The position numbers and the translations under genes are program-made. Under the pieces are notes generated by a model that was given only the letters and a program-made list of their open reading frames with translations, was not told where the DNA came from and made no database searches. Below are positions 9,533 to 19,227 of a stretch of 64,000 bases of DNA, one piece after another (positions within the stretch are counted from its first letter, which is position 1; each line of letters opens with the position of its first letter). The stretch comes from Tenacibaculum aiptasiae. Its GTDB lineage: Bacteria; Bacteroidota; Bacteroidia; Flavobacteriales; Flavobacteriaceae. The stretch lies in assembly GCF_008806755.1 (NCBI RefSeq), contig NZ_WAAU01000008.1, forward strand, positions 124,530-188,529, read 5' to 3'.

Positions 9533-10777
9533 ATGCAAAATATTTGTGGATTAGATTTCGGGACTTCTAATACAATTAGTACAGTTTATAAGGGAGGAAA
9601 GACCATTATGGTTCCTTTTGAAAACAATAATAAATCGCTACCAAGTAGTGTGTTTTTTCCATTTGAGGCAATAGATAAGCCCATTTATGGAGATTTAGCC
9701 ACCAATACTTATGTAAACAATGGCTATGGTAGATACATGAAAAGTTTTAAACGAATTCTTGGAACTCAGTTTTTTGAACAAAGAACAGCTTTAAAACCAG
9801 GAACCAATATCTTTTTTCACGATATTATTGTAAACTATTTAAAACATGTAAAAGAGAAAACTGAAGACTTTTTAGGAGGTGAAACTGATTATGTAGTTGT
9901 GGGAAAACCAGTTAGACTTTCTGAAAAAGAAAAAGGGGCAAACTCAGGAATAACACAGTTAGAATCAATTTTAAAGAGTGTAGGATATAAAAACTATTCT
10001 TTTTTAGAAGAACCCATAGCTGCAGCTTATTATCATAAAGAGAAAATAGATAAAAATTCCTTAGCTATTGTGGCCGATTTAGGAGGTGGAACTTGTGATT
10101 TTACTGTGGTTGGAATAAATGAAGATAAAAAAGATTTAAACATATTAGCTACTTCTGGAATCTCTTTAGGAGGAACAGATATTGATAGTAACTTTGCTTT
10201 AGAAGTATTTTTTCCTGAATTAGGTTATAAAACAATAGATAAATTCAAAGGATTAACCTTACCAGCATTGCCATACAGACAAGCTTCCGACTGGAATAAG
10301 ATTACTACCTCATTATATACTAAAAAGACTGAATTTTTAGTTCGAAAAATGATTAACAATGCGAAGTATAAAGAAAAAGTAGTACAGTTAAAGAGCTTAA
10401 TAGAAAATAAGAAAGCCCATTCTTTATTAAATCAAATAGAGCAAACAAAAATAAAACTATCAGATGCTAAAGAGCTTATGTTTAGTAGTGAATTTTTATC
10501 TAATATCAATTTAACAATTTCAAAAAGCTTATTAGAAGATGCAATTAATGGTGTTATCAGCAAAATAGTAGCTACAGCTAATGATTGTTGTTTAGAAGCA
10601 GGAGTTAATGAAAAATCGATTGACTACCTTATTTTAACTGGAGGCACCAGTAAAATACCTTTGGTAAAGCAACTATTTAAAGAAACTTTTTCAAAGGCAA
10701 AACTGATAGAAAATAACTCTATGGATTCGGTAGCTTTAGGTTTATTAGAAAAAGCTAAAAAAGATGCGAATCTATAA
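9533..10777 (+). CDS. Hsp70-family chaperone-like protein (YegD type)
   Basis: About 414 residues. An N-terminal ATPase phosphate loop, ICGLDFGTSNTISTV, opens the protein; phosphate-2 is VADLGGGTCDFTVVG and the adenosine motif is LTGGTSKIPLV. It has an actin-like ATPase fold but no DnaK-type substrate-binding domain, matching YegD/short Hsp70 homologues rather than DnaK. An earlier ATG (9452) would start inside the preceding terminator, so the ATG at 9533, directly before the DFGTSNT motif, is used. It converges with the P450 gene and overlaps it by 6 bases. Client unknown. Confidence 0.85.
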   Translation: MQNICGLDFGTSNTISTVYKGGKTIMVPFENNNKSLPSSVFFPFEAIDKPIYGDLATNTYVNNGYGRYMKSFKRILGTQFFEQRTALKPGTNIFFHDIIVNYLKHVKEKTEDFLGGETDYVVVGKPVRLSEKEKGANSGITQLESILKSVGYKNYSFLEEPIAAAYYHKEKIDKNSLAIVADLGGGTCDFTVVGINEDKKDLNILATSGISLGGTDIDSNFALEVFFPELGYKTIDKFKGLTLPALPYRQASDWNKITTSLYTKKTEFLVRKMINNAKYKEKVVQLKSLIENKKAHSLLNQIEQTKIKLSDAKELMFSSEFLSNINLTISKSLLEDAINGVISKIVATANDCCLEAGVNEKSIDYLILTGGTSKIPLVKQLFKETFSKAKLIENNSMDSVALGLLEKAKKDANL

Positions 10778-12181
10778 ATTGGCTTTTTTAAATTGAACTT
10801 TTAAGTTTTCTGGATATACAGTAAAAGCAAAGTTTTCCTCAACATCTTCAGGTTTTACGCTTAAACTAAGGTCAAATTGTTTGCAAATACTAGAAATAGC
10901 GGTTGTCATTTCTATAATTGATAAATGCATACCAGGACATAATCTAGAACCACCACCAAATGCTTTAATAGCTTTAGGAGTATGGTTTTTATGATAAGGA
11001 CATTCAGATTTTAACCATCTGTTGGGATCAAAATCATTAGAATTAGAAAAATAGCCTTCTTCCATAGCTGCATAGCTATTCAACAGAATAATGCTTGTGT
11101 CTTTTGGAATAGCAATATTATTAACAGTAGTCGCTTCATTTGCTTGAAAATACAGCATTGGAGTAGTAGGTTTCAAGCGAATAGCTTCTTGAATTACAGC
11201 ATTGGTATATTTTAAACTAGAAATAACATCATAATTATCTGGAACAAAACCATCATATTGAGAGGCTTCTTCTCTAATTTTTTGAACTATTTCAGGATGC
11301 TGTGTTAAATAATACAAAGTCCAGCCTAAAGTATTAGAAGTAGTGTCTTCACCAGCTAATAACATGGCTATTACATTTCCATACAAGGTTTTTTCATCAA
11401 AAACAGTGTCTTCTTTTTCGCTTTCAACCAATAAAGCTTCTAAAAAATTAGAAGGTGCTTCTTTTAATTCAGGATTGTTTGCTAATCTAACCTTAGCTTC
11501 ATTAATAAAATCGTAAATAATAGCTTCTATCTCTTTAAGCGACTTTTTTAACAAACGATCTTTAGCTGAAGGTAAAATACGCCACATTGGAATTGGAGCA
11601 GTTATACGTTCATTAATCATTGGAAAAATTAGCTCTAAATAATTTTGAAAACGATCCTCTTTATTATGTATTGTATTTAGTTTATAACCAAAAGCAATTT
11701 CTGTTGTTACGTCAATTGTAAAGGCAATAAAGTCATTTATAATATCTATAGTATTACTTTGGGTAGTGTATCCTTCTATTTTGGAAACTAGATTTTTAGT
11801 TTTTTCTTGAATAATAGGGTAGTAGCCTTTTACCTTTTTTACACTTAAGGCTTCAGCTACAGGTTTGCGTTGTTTTTTCCAATGAGCTCCTTCGGCATTA
11901 AATACAGTATGAAATCCCATTTCGATAAAGACTTCATTAATTTTAGAGAGTCTTCTGAAGGTATCAGGTCTTTGTTTTAAAACGGTATTATTAAAATCTA
12001 CATTAGCAGAAACAAGAGCTTTTAAGGGACCTAATTTAACTGTAAAGAATTCACCATGTTCTTTAGCCCATTGTTCTAAAATACGGTGTTTATTCTTTTT
12101 CTTGAAGTCTTTTAAGTTTCCTAATAAAAAACTGCCTTTTGGAGTATTTAAATCCTTTATGGTTTTAGTGAGGGTGTCCAT
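10772..12181 (-). CDS. Cytochrome P450
   Basis: About 469 residues with all P450 hallmarks: I-helix AGEDTTSNT (oxygen activation), the K-helix ExxR in QEAIRLKP, and the haem loop FGGGSRLCPGMHL with the thiolate Cys near residue 415. There is no membrane anchor with the chosen start (MDTLTKTIKDLNTPKG). A longer frame beginning at 12256 would run through a terminator hairpin and is rejected. No ferredoxin or reductase gene is adjacent, so redox partners are elsewhere. It probably hydroxylates a fatty acid, terpenoid or other hydrophobic substrate; specificity cannot be read from sequence. Confidence 0.92.
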   Translation of the reverse strand: MDTLTKTIKDLNTPKGSFLLGNLKDFKKKNKHRILEQWAKEHGEFFTVKLGPLKALVSANVDFNNTVLKQRPDTFRRLSKINEVFIEMGFHTVFNAEGAHWKKQRKPVAEALSVKKVKGYYPIIQEKTKNLVSKIEGYTTQSNTIDIINDFIAFTIDVTTEIAFGYKLNTIHNKEDRFQNYLELIFPMINERITAPIPMWRILPSAKDRLLKKSLKEIEAIIYDFINEAKVRLANNPELKEAPSNFLEALLVESEKEDTVFDEKTLYGNVIAMLLAGEDTTSNTLGWTLYYLTQHPEIVQKIREEASQYDGFVPDNYDVISSLKYTNAVIQEAIRLKPTTPMLYFQANEATTVNNIAIPKDTSIILLNSYAAMEEGYFSNSNDFDPNRWLKSECPYHKNHTPKAIKAFGGGSRLCPGMHLSIIEMTTAISSICKQFDLSLSVKPEDVEENFAFTVYPENLKVQFKKANL

Positions 12182-12235
12182 TTTAGTTGTTAGTTTTTGT
12201 AAAAATAATAATACAAATTGTAACAATGGGTATAT

Positions 12236-12268
12236 ATAAAAAGAAAGAGGACACATAAATGCGTCCTC
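12236..12268 (-). terminator. Terminator downstream of purL (minus strand)
   Basis: Read on the minus strand, GAGGAC pairs with GTCCTC around a 10-base middle that adds three more pairs, followed by TTTCTTTTTATA. It lies about 105 bases after the purL stop and upstream of the P450 start, so it separates the two same-strand genes. Confidence 0.75.
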
Positions 12269-12348
12269 TAAATTTATATTGTTAATCTAACCCTTCAAAT
12301 ATAGATTAATAATAAGCCACAAAAGTAATGTGAATTAAAGAAAGGGTC

Positions 12349-12364
12349 TGTAACATTTGTTACA
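12349..12364. promoter_or_regulatory. Perfect palindrome, possible operator
   Basis: TGTAACA-TT-TGTTACA is a 7-base perfect inverted repeat between purL and the P450 gene, about 170 bases upstream of the P450 start. It has no T-tract. Symmetry of this kind suits a dimeric regulator (CRP/FNR-like or TetR-like), but no regulator gene is adjacent and its target is unproven. Confidence 0.35.
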
Positions 12365-12372
12365 CTTAAGAT

Positions 12373-15300
12373 TTATTTAACATTTTTAACGTTTTCAATC
12401 CACTTTCTAGCATTTACAAAGGCTTCCAACCATGGAGAGACCTCGTCTTTTCTACCAGCAGGGTAGTTTGCCCAGTTCCATTGGAATGTAGAACGTTCAA
12501 TATGAGGCATTGTAACTAGATGACGTCCAGTAGTATCACACAACATTGCTGTGTTATAATCAGACCCATTTGGGTTGTTAGGATACCCTTCATAACCATA
12601 TTTAGCAACAATATTATAATTCGACTCACTTTCAGGTAAATTAAATTTTCCTTCACCATGTGAAATCCATACACCAAGCTCTGTTCCTGCTAAAGAAGAT
12701 AACATTACCGAGTTATTTTTTTGAACTTTTACTGAAGTAAATGAACTCTCGTGTTTTTTCGAATCATTGTGAATTAATCTTCCATGTACTTTATGATCTG
12801 GATTGATTAAATCTAACTCCATCCATAACTGTGCACCATTACAAATACCTACGGATAAAGTATCTTCACGTTTAAAGAAGTTCTTTAAAGCAGTATTGGC
12901 TTTTTCATTGTATAAAAATGCACCAGCCCATCCTTTAGCAGATCCTAATACATCAGAATTAGAAAAACCACCAACAGCTCCAATAAATTGGATATCTTCT
13001 AAGGTTTCACGACCAGAGATTAAATCGGTCATATGTACGTCTTTTACGTCAAAGCCAGCTAAGTACATAGCATTAGCCATTTCACGCTCTGAATTCGATC
13101 CTTTTTCACGAATAATAGCAGCTTTAGGCCTGTTTGTTACGTTTCCAACAGTATCACTTAATTTCCCTGTAAAATGTGTAGGGAATGTATAAGTTAATGG
13201 TTGTGCTTTATAATTATCAAATCGATCTTGAGCTAAACCATTTGCTGTTTGTTTTTGATCGAATAAGAATGAAGTTTTATACCAAACATCTCTCATTTCA
13301 GTAACATTGAAAGAGAAAGTATCTTCATTATTTTTAATAGTTACGGTTCCGCTATTATTGGCAGTACCAATTTTAAAGAACTCAATATTCTTTTCAGCTA
13401 AAACAGATTCAACACTTGCATCTGCTTGGAAAACAATTCCTGCATTTTCAGAGAACAATACTTTTATTGAGTCTTCTTCATTTAAAGATGTTAAATCAAA
13501 GTCGGCACCTAAATTCACATCAGCAAAACACATTTCTAATAAAGTTGTAATAAATCCACCAGAAGCAATATCATGCCCAGCTGATAATTTATCGGCTTTA
13601 ATTAAATCTTGTATTGTATTAAAAGTATCTTTTACAAAAGTAGTATTTTGAATATCTGGAGCTTCACTACCAATAGTATTTAATACTTGATTGAATGAAC
13701 TACCTCCTAATTTATAAGTATCTTGTGATACATTGATGTAATAAACACTTTGTCCGTTATTTTGTAATACAGGCTCAACAACTTTAGAAATTTCATTACA
13801 GTTAGCTGCAGCAGAAATAATAACGGTACCTGGAGAAATTACTTCACCATCAGGATATTTTTGCTTCATAGAAAGCGAATCCTTTCCTGTTGGCACATTG
13901 ATACCTAAATCGATAGAAAAGTCAGAAATAGCTTTTACAGCTTTGTATAAACGAGCATCTTCACCTTCGTTTTTACAAGGCCACATCCAGTTTGCCGATA
14001 ATGAAACTGATGTTAATCCATCTTTTAAAGGTGCCCAAATAATGTTAGTTAACGATTCTGCAATAGAATTTCTACTTCCAGCTCCTGGATGAATTAAACC
14101 TGAAATAGGAGAGTGCCCAATAGTAGTTGCAATTCCTTCTTTTCCGTTATAATCTAATGCCATTACACCTACATTGTTAAGTGGTAATTGTAATGGACCA
14201 ACGCATTGTTGCTTAGCTACTTTACCACCTACACAACGGTCTACTTTATTAGTTAACCAATCTTTACAAGCTACGGCTTCTAATTGTAATACTTGTTCTA
14301 AATAGATTTGTAGATTTCTTGTTTTGTATCGAGGGTTTTTATAATTTCTTACAACTGTCTTATCAGTCATAATTGTTTTTGGAGAACTACCAAACATATC
14401 TTCCAATGCTAAATCCATTGGTTTGTCACCTTTAGTTTCAGATTCAAACGTAAAACGATTATTTCCAGTAACATCACCTACAGTATAAATTGGAGAACGT
14501 TCACGCTCAGCAATTTTTTCTAAGGTTTCTATATGTTTTTCAGCAATTACTAATCCCATACGCTCTTGAGATTCGTTTCCAATAATCTCTTTAGCAGATA
14601 GGGTAGGATCACCTACAGGTAATTTGTCTAAATCAATTTTTCCACCTGTATCTTCTACTAATTCCGATAAACAGTTTAAGTGTCCACCAGCCCCGTGATC
14701 GTGAATAGAAACAATAAAGTTATCATCGCTTTCTACCATACCACGAACCGCATTGGCAGCACGTTTTTGCATTTCTGGATTGGAACGTTGTACAGCATTT
14801 AATTCAATACCAGAAGAGAACTCTCCAGTATCTGCAGAAGAAACAGCAGCTCCACCCATACCAATCCTGTAGTTTTCACCACCTAGAATTACAATTTTAT
14901 CACCTTCATTAGGTGTTTCTTTCAATGCTTGCTCTGCTTTTCCGTATCCAATACCACCAGCTTGCATAATTACTTTATCATAAGCTAATTTTCTAGCTTC
15001 TGATTCGCTTGCAGCTGAATTTTCTTTGTGTTCAAAAGTAAGTACAGAACCCGTAATTAATGGCTGTCCGAACTTATTTCCAAAGTCTGAAGCACCATTA
15101 GAAGCTTTGATTAAAATATCCATTGGTGTTTGGTATAACCAATCTCTAGCTTCAAATTTCTTTTCCCAAGGACGATCTTCTTCCAAACGAGAATATGAAG
15201 TCATGTATACCGCTGTTCCTGCTAATGGTAATGAACCTTTACCACCAGCCAAACGGTCTCTAATTTCTCCTCCTGAACCAGTTGCAGCTCCATTAAAAGG

Positions 15301-16068
15301 CTCTACAGTAGTAGGGAAGTTGTGTGTTTCTGCTTTTAAAGATATTACTGAATCAAATTCTTTAGTTTCGTAAAAATCTGGTTTGTCAGCAGTTTTAGGT
15401 GCGAATTGCTCTACTTTTGGCCCTTTAATAAAGGCTACATTGTCTTTATAAGCAGAAACAATATCGTTTGGATTTTGTTTTGAAGTTTCTTTAATCAATT
15501 TAAACAATGAGGTAGGCATTTCTTCTCCATCAATGATAAAAGTTCCGTTGAATATTTTATGACGACAGTGTTCTGAATTTACTTGTGAAAACCCAAAAAC
15601 CTCACTATCGGTTAACTTACGTCCAATTTTTTCTGATACTTCTTCTAAATACGTAACTTCTTCCTCACTTAAAGCCAATCCTTCTTGTTGATTGTACGCA
15701 GCAATGTCGTCAATCTCTAAAATAGCTTCTGGTTGAATTTCAATAGTAAATGTACCTTGATTAAGTCCGTTGAATTTTTGAGAAATCATTGGATCGAAAT
15801 CTGAAAACTCTTCAGAAACGGCTTCAAACTCTTCTATTCTAATAATATCTGAGATCCCCATATTTTGAGTAATCTCAACAGCATTGGTACTCCAAGGAGT
15901 AATCATAGCTGCACGTGGACCAACAAAAAAGACGTCCAAAGACGCCGCGTTTATTTTAGGTTGGTTGCCAAATAACCAAGTAAGTTTTGAAACTGTTTCT
16001 GTACTTAATTCTTCTGTTGTTTGAACAGCAAATACTTTACTGTTTACGTTTCCAAAGAAATGAATCAT
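12373..16068 (-). CDS. purL: Phosphoribosylformylglycinamidine synthase, large single-chain form
   Basis: 1231 residues. Converts FGAR, glutamine and ATP to FGAM in de novo purine synthesis. Order of parts: N-terminal PurS-like domain, linker, two PurM-like ATPase halves (SVISLKAETHNFPT and GGKGSLPLAGTAVY in the first, GKDSLSMKQKYPDGEVISPGT in the second), and a C-terminal class I glutamine amidotransferase with nucleophile Cys about 1076 (SVGICNGAQLW) and the His-Glu pair in MPHIERS (about 1189-1191). Length is close to the 1295-residue E. coli enzyme. It starts at ATG 16068 (MIHFFGNVNSK). No other pur gene is adjacent and no purine riboswitch is recognisable upstream. Confidence 0.97.
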   Translation of the reverse strand: MIHFFGNVNSKVFAVQTTEELSTETVSKLTWLFGNQPKINAASLDVFFVGPRAAMITPWSTNAVEITQNMGISDIIRIEEFEAVSEEFSDFDPMISQKFNGLNQGTFTIEIQPEAILEIDDIAAYNQQEGLALSEEEVTYLEEVSEKIGRKLTDSEVFGFSQVNSEHCRHKIFNGTFIIDGEEMPTSLFKLIKETSKQNPNDIVSAYKDNVAFIKGPKVEQFAPKTADKPDFYETKEFDSVISLKAETHNFPTTVEPFNGAATGSGGEIRDRLAGGKGSLPLAGTAVYMTSYSRLEEDRPWEKKFEARDWLYQTPMDILIKASNGASDFGNKFGQPLITGSVLTFEHKENSAASESEARKLAYDKVIMQAGGIGYGKAEQALKETPNEGDKIVILGGENYRIGMGGAAVSSADTGEFSSGIELNAVQRSNPEMQKRAANAVRGMVESDDNFIVSIHDHGAGGHLNCLSELVEDTGGKIDLDKLPVGDPTLSAKEIIGNESQERMGLVIAEKHIETLEKIAERERSPIYTVGDVTGNNRFTFESETKGDKPMDLALEDMFGSSPKTIMTDKTVVRNYKNPRYKTRNLQIYLEQVLQLEAVACKDWLTNKVDRCVGGKVAKQQCVGPLQLPLNNVGVMALDYNGKEGIATTIGHSPISGLIHPGAGSRNSIAESLTNIIWAPLKDGLTSVSLSANWMWPCKNEGEDARLYKAVKAISDFSIDLGINVPTGKDSLSMKQKYPDGEVISPGTVIISAAANCNEISKVVEPVLQNNGQSVYYINVSQDTYKLGGSSFNQVLNTIGSEAPDIQNTTFVKDTFNTIQDLIKADKLSAGHDIASGGFITTLLEMCFADVNLGADFDLTSLNEEDSIKVLFSENAGIVFQADASVESVLAEKNIEFFKIGTANNSGTVTIKNNEDTFSFNVTEMRDVWYKTSFLFDQKQTANGLAQDRFDNYKAQPLTYTFPTHFTGKLSDTVGNVTNRPKAAIIREKGSNSEREMANAMYLAGFDVKDVHMTDLISGRETLEDIQFIGAVGGFSNSDVLGSAKGWAGAFLYNEKANTALKNFFKREDTLSVGICNGAQLWMELDLINPDHKVHGRLIHNDSKKHESSFTSVKVQKNNSVMLSSLAGTELGVWISHGEGKFNLPESESNYNIVAKYGYEGYPNNPNGSDYNTAMLCDTTGRHLVTMPHIERSTFQWNWANYPAGRKDEVSPWLEAFVNARKWIENVKNVK

Positions 16069-16136
16069 TATGTTTGTTGTGTTTGTGTGTTGTTTTAAAG
16101 GCGTAAATTTAATTCTTTTGATTGAATTAAAAGCAT

Positions 16137-16167
16137 AAAAAAAGCAGCATTTTTTTGCCGCTTTTTT
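16137..16167 (-). terminator. Terminator of the CarboxypepD-reg gene
   Basis: On the minus strand AAAAAAGCGGC pairs with GCTGCTTTTTTT (one G-U pair) around an A-rich loop, just past the stop at 16173. It isolates purL transcription. Confidence 0.75.
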
Positions 16168-16172
16168 ATAGT

Positions 16173-16967
16173 TTAATTTCTTTTATCAGGAATTCGATTT
16201 CGTTCTATTTTCCCTTTTTTAAGTGCTTTATAGTTTTCGTAGCAGTTTAATACAGCTTCAATCATTTGTAAGTCGCTTGCTTTTTTTATAAAATACTCTG
16301 AGTAATTACAATCGTCTAAAAGTTTAGTCAGTTCTTGACGATCCATTTCTAAATATTCCATCATTACTTCTCTATCAAACTTTCCTGCTAACATTTTTCG
16401 TAAATCGTCTTCTTTTTTTAGTTTTTTCAGCTTTCTCAGCTGTTTAGGTTTCTTTCCAAAGAGATTGTATACCAAATCTACTGGATTTAATAGTTTAGCT
16501 ATTGGAGAAGAAGAAATTCTTTGCGGTTTTCCTATTTCATATGTTTGAGGTAATCCGTTTATATGTATACGTGTAAACTTGTCTTTTGGGACTTGTTTTA
16601 TATCAACTTCTAAAACTCCAATTAGTTTGGTTGATTTAATTACCACTTCTTTTACTTCCTCTGGTTTTTCTTCTAAAGAGATTACTACTTCGTTTCCTTT
16701 TAAAAGATCATTAGTTATTTTTAGTTTGATTGAAGAAAAACCTAAAAAAGACACTAAAATGGTATCGTTTGCTTTTGAAGTTAATTCAAATAGCCCTTTT
16801 TCATTGGTAATGGTTCCTACAACCGAATTTAAGTTTAATACGTGTGCTGCACTTAAAGGTTTTTTAGTTTCAGCATGAATTATCTGACCTTTTAATTTCT
16901 GTTCTTGGGAAAAACCTAAAAACGAAATAAATAATAAGAGGGTTAAAAAAGTATATTTATTTTGCAT
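16173..16967 (-). CDS. Secreted CarboxypepD_reg-like domain protein
   Basis: 264 residues with a signal peptide (YTFLTLLLFISFLGFSQ). Residues about 22-100 form a carboxypeptidase-regulatory-like beta-sandwich (KLKGQIIHAETKKPLSAAHVLNLNSVV, GLFELTSKANDTILVSFLGFSS), the same fold found at the N terminus of SusC-like receptors. The C-terminal half is charged and helical (LRKLKKLKKEDDLRKML) with no recognised domain. Such proteins are common single genes in Bacteroidetes and probably sit in the periplasm. Function unknown. Confidence 0.75.
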   Translation of the reverse strand: MQNKYTFLTLLLFISFLGFSQEQKLKGQIIHAETKKPLSAAHVLNLNSVVGTITNEKGLFELTSKANDTILVSFLGFSSIKLKITNDLLKGNEVVISLEEKPEEVKEVVIKSTKLIGVLEVDIKQVPKDKFTRIHINGLPQTYEIGKPQRISSSPIAKLLNPVDLVYNLFGKKPKQLRKLKKLKKEDDLRKMLAGKFDREVMMEYLEMDRQELTKLLDDCNYSEYFIKKASDLQMIEAVLNCYENYKALKKGKIERNRIPDKRN

Positions 16968-17055
16968 GTTGCAATAATAAGAATAATTGCAATGAAACTA
17001 GTTAATAAACTGTGAAATTGATGGTTTAGGAGAGGAGAAGAAAGATGTAAAAACA

Positions 17056-17086
17056 AAAAAAGCTAAGCAAATGCTTAACTTTTTTA
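17056..17086 (-). terminator. Terminator after tRNA-Lys
   Basis: AGCTAAGCA-AA-TGCTTAACT is a stem with one mismatch flanked by A and T tracts on both sides, so it could work in either direction. On the minus strand it directly follows the tRNA 3' end. Confidence 0.75.
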
Positions 17087-17087
17087 G

Positions 17088-17160
17088 TGACCGGGCTGGG
17101 GCTCGAACCCAGGACCCTCTCCTTAAAAGGGAGATGCTCTACCAACTGAGCTACCCGGTC
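17088..17160 (-). tRNA. tRNA-Lys (anticodon TTT)
   Basis: On the minus strand a 73-base cloverleaf: acceptor GACCGGG/CCCGGTC with discriminator A, D-arm GCTCAGTTGGTAGAGC, anticodon stem TCTCC/GGAGA with loop CTTTTAA (anticodon TTT), and T-arm CTGGG TTCGAGC CCCAG. CCA is not encoded. The gene stands alone. Confidence 0.97.
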
Positions 17161-17326
17161 ATTTAATTGCTTTCCTAAAAGCGGTTGCAAATATACAACG
17201 GTTCTTTAAATACACAAAAAAAAATGACAAAAAATTGTATTTATTTTGCAATTATTTTTGTGTGTTATTTTATCTATTTGGTTTTCAAAAAGGTATGTTT
17301 TATTTTTTTTAGAAATTTTTATGGGT

Positions 17327-17932
17327 TTAAATTGCCCAAGTAGATATTAAACCTATCTTTTTCCATTTCCCATTTATTTTTTCAAAAACAAAATCTTCTC
17401 CAGAAGATCTTCTATGAATACCAAAACATACTCTATTCATTTTTTTGTTAAAAATAGGTTTATCAATTAAAAAATAACTTTCGTTATGTAGTCTTTCTAA
17501 AGGTGTCATCCTTTCATGTACTATTTTACTTAAAGAATCATGAGTAACTCCCTCTTTAAGAAGTTCAGAAGTATTGAGAATTTGGTAATTATACTTAGCT
17601 AACATTTTTAAATCAAATGTTTTGTTTTTCTCAATTTGCTTTTTAAGAAATAGAGTATCCTTTTCTTTAAGGTTATGTGAAAGATATTTAAGATAACTAA
17701 CCGTTTCAATTTCATCTTCTTTTTCAATCATATAAGGTAATTGAGGTAAAAAGTTAAAGTCAGAAATAAATACTCTTTGGTATGGTATTAATTTTAAATC
17801 TGTTGTATCAGACAATATCTCATTCAATATTCTTGCTTTATCAGTATTACTAATAATTACTTCACTACTTTTCGTTTTACAAGATATTATGATTACTGAT
17901 ATCAATAATAATATTTTAAGCTTCATTTTCAT
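17327..17932 (-). CDS. Lipoprotein of unknown function
   Basis: About 201 residues. A hydrophobic signal (KLKILLLISVIIISC) ends in a lipobox Cys, so it is lipid anchored. The C-terminal half (FLIDKPIFNKKMNRVCFGIHRRSSGEDFVFEKINGKW) resembles small secreted proteins in which a beta-sheet ends in a conserved GxWK strand. An ATG three codons upstream (17941) is possible. No family recognised. Confidence 0.65.
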   Translation of the reverse strand: MKMKLKILLLISVIIISCKTKSSEVIISNTDKARILNEILSDTTDLKLIPYQRVFISDFNFLPQLPYMIEKEDEIETVSYLKYLSHNLKEKDTLFLKKQIEKNKTFDLKMLAKYNYQILNTSELLKEGVTHDSLSKIVHERMTPLERLHNESYFLIDKPIFNKKMNRVCFGIHRRSSGEDFVFEKINGKWKKIGLISTWAI

Positions 17933-18010
17933 CAAATACAATTTTTAAAAATGAAAATACAAAGTATTTACTAAGAATGAAAATAGGAGAGAAGTAATTG
18001 AAAATAAATT

Positions 18011-18038
18011 AAAACCCACTCAATAATGAGCGGGTTTA
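18011..18038 (-). terminator. Terminator of the repeat-lectin-like gene
   Basis: Minus strand AAACCCGCTCA-TTAT-TGAGTGGGTTT, a near-perfect stem followed by TTAATTT, 23 bases after the stop at 18061. Confidence 0.8.
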
Positions 18039-18060
18039 ATATATTCATGTCAGAAACTAT

Positions 18061-18423
18061 TTATAAATCGGTGCTCCAATTAATTTCTTTTTTATTAGTA
18101 TCCACTTTTCCTAAACGGTAATACAATGAAGATGTTACAGTGTTGGTTGTTTCATGTACTGTAGTCACCATACCTTCATCATTAATAGCTACAGAGGGAT
18201 TAAAGCCTTTGTCAAATGAATGGTCTTTTCCCCAAGAAATCTTATCATTTTCTATAATTCCTACTTTATAATATAACGTGTTGGTAGCAATATTTGAAGT
18301 TTCGTGTACTTCAATCACTACATTTTTACTATTAGAAGCTACTGAAGGAGACTTCCCTGAGCTGTATTTTTTGTTTGTACTTGAGTTTGCTGCTACTGCT
18401 ACGGTTTCTGGATTGTTACTCAT
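18061..18423 (-). CDS. Two-repeat lectin/propeller-like protein
   Basis: 120 residues with two clear internal repeats of about 45 residues: GKSPSVASNSKNVVIEVHET..TNTLYYKVG and GFNPSVAINDEGMVTTVHET..TSSLYYRLG. Repeats of the form PSVA-N-VV-VHE-LYYRVG occur in beta-propeller or lectin-like modules of secreted bacterial proteins. Only two units are present, so it would need to oligomerise to close a propeller. There is no signal peptide. The function is unknown and carbohydrate binding is a guess. Confidence 0.6.
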   Translation of the reverse strand: MSNNPETVAVAANSSTNKKYSSGKSPSVASNSKNVVIEVHETSNIATNTLYYKVGIIENDKISWGKDHSFDKGFNPSVAINDEGMVTTVHETTNTVTSSLYYRLGKVDTNKKEINWSTDL

Positions 18424-18582
18424 AATCTGAAGGGTTTTAAATTATTGTTATCTACTTAAATCTATCATATAATTTGAAACTATCTCAGGTAAAAACCTTA
18501 AGATTACATAGGTGTTTTACCTGTTTTTATATAAGGATAATCACTTGTTGTTTTGAGAATTAAATATTTTTAAGAAGTAATA

Positions 18583-19086
18583 TTAGTATGCAACTGTAGT
18601 AACACCTACTTTATATGATATATATTTATTTTTATCTATTTTATATAAAAAATAAATATCTTTAAAACTTAGAGGTTTACCTGTGTCAGGTTCTTTTCCA
18701 TTAATTTGTTTCCATCCTTCTGTTAAGAGCCAATTATAATTTACAATTTTAAGCTGATAAAATTTACAGGGTTCTATCGTTATTTTTTTCTTTGATAAAA
18801 TTACGAAGGTTAATTTAGTGACATGAATATTTAAGTTATCTCTACCACCTTCTGCATCCCATTCAAAAGTTCCTTTTTCTTTAGCTTCTTTTACCTTTTT
18901 TTGATGATAATCATATTCTTTTTTATTATAAACAGTAATGTAGTTAGTTAATACATCTAATTCTCCAATAATTAGATACTTATTACTTTTCTTATTATTC
19001 ATGATAAAATATACGTCTTCTTTATTTTGAGAAAATGTAAAAACTGAATAAAAGAAAATTATATATAATAATTTATTTGCATTCAT
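18583..19086 (-). CDS. Small secreted protein, paralogue of the next gene upstream
   Basis: About 167 residues. A signal peptide (KLLYIIFFYSVFTFSQ) is followed by a mainly beta protein. Its end (KIVNYNWLLTEGWKQI, then LSFKDIYFLYKIDKNKY and YKVGVTTVAY) aligns by eye with the protein encoded at 19228-19722, so the two are paralogues. A longer start at 19104 is possible. Family unknown. It lies downstream of a zincin lipoprotein gene. Confidence 0.6.
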   Translation of the reverse strand: MNANKLLYIIFFYSVFTFSQNKEDVYFIMNNKKSNKYLIIGELDVLTNYITVYNKKEYDYHQKKVKEAKEKGTFEWDAEGGRDNLNIHVTKLTFVILSKKKITIEPCKFYQLKIVNYNWLLTEGWKQINGKEPDTGKPLSFKDIYFLYKIDKNKYISYKVGVTTVAY

Positions 19087-19227
19087 TATTTCCTCATTTT
19101 TCATAATTAGAATAAGAAGTATTTGCTTACATTTTTACTCCAAGGTTTTGTATTAAATGATAGAAATGTTTATTGATTAAAATTATAAGTACTTCCTTAG
19201 TTAAAGTAAAGTCTTGTAAAGATTTAT

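Noticed and set aside
12182-12256. Longer N-terminus of the P450 gene starting at 12256
   Set aside because: It would pass through a terminator hairpin, and the added residues look like a chance hydrophobic stretch; the start at 12181 gives the normal P450 beginning.
16069-16136. Purine riboswitch or PurR site upstream of purL
   Set aside because: Only an AT-rich inverted repeat (TTAATTC/GAATTAA) is present; no purine riboswitch core or known Pur box is visible.
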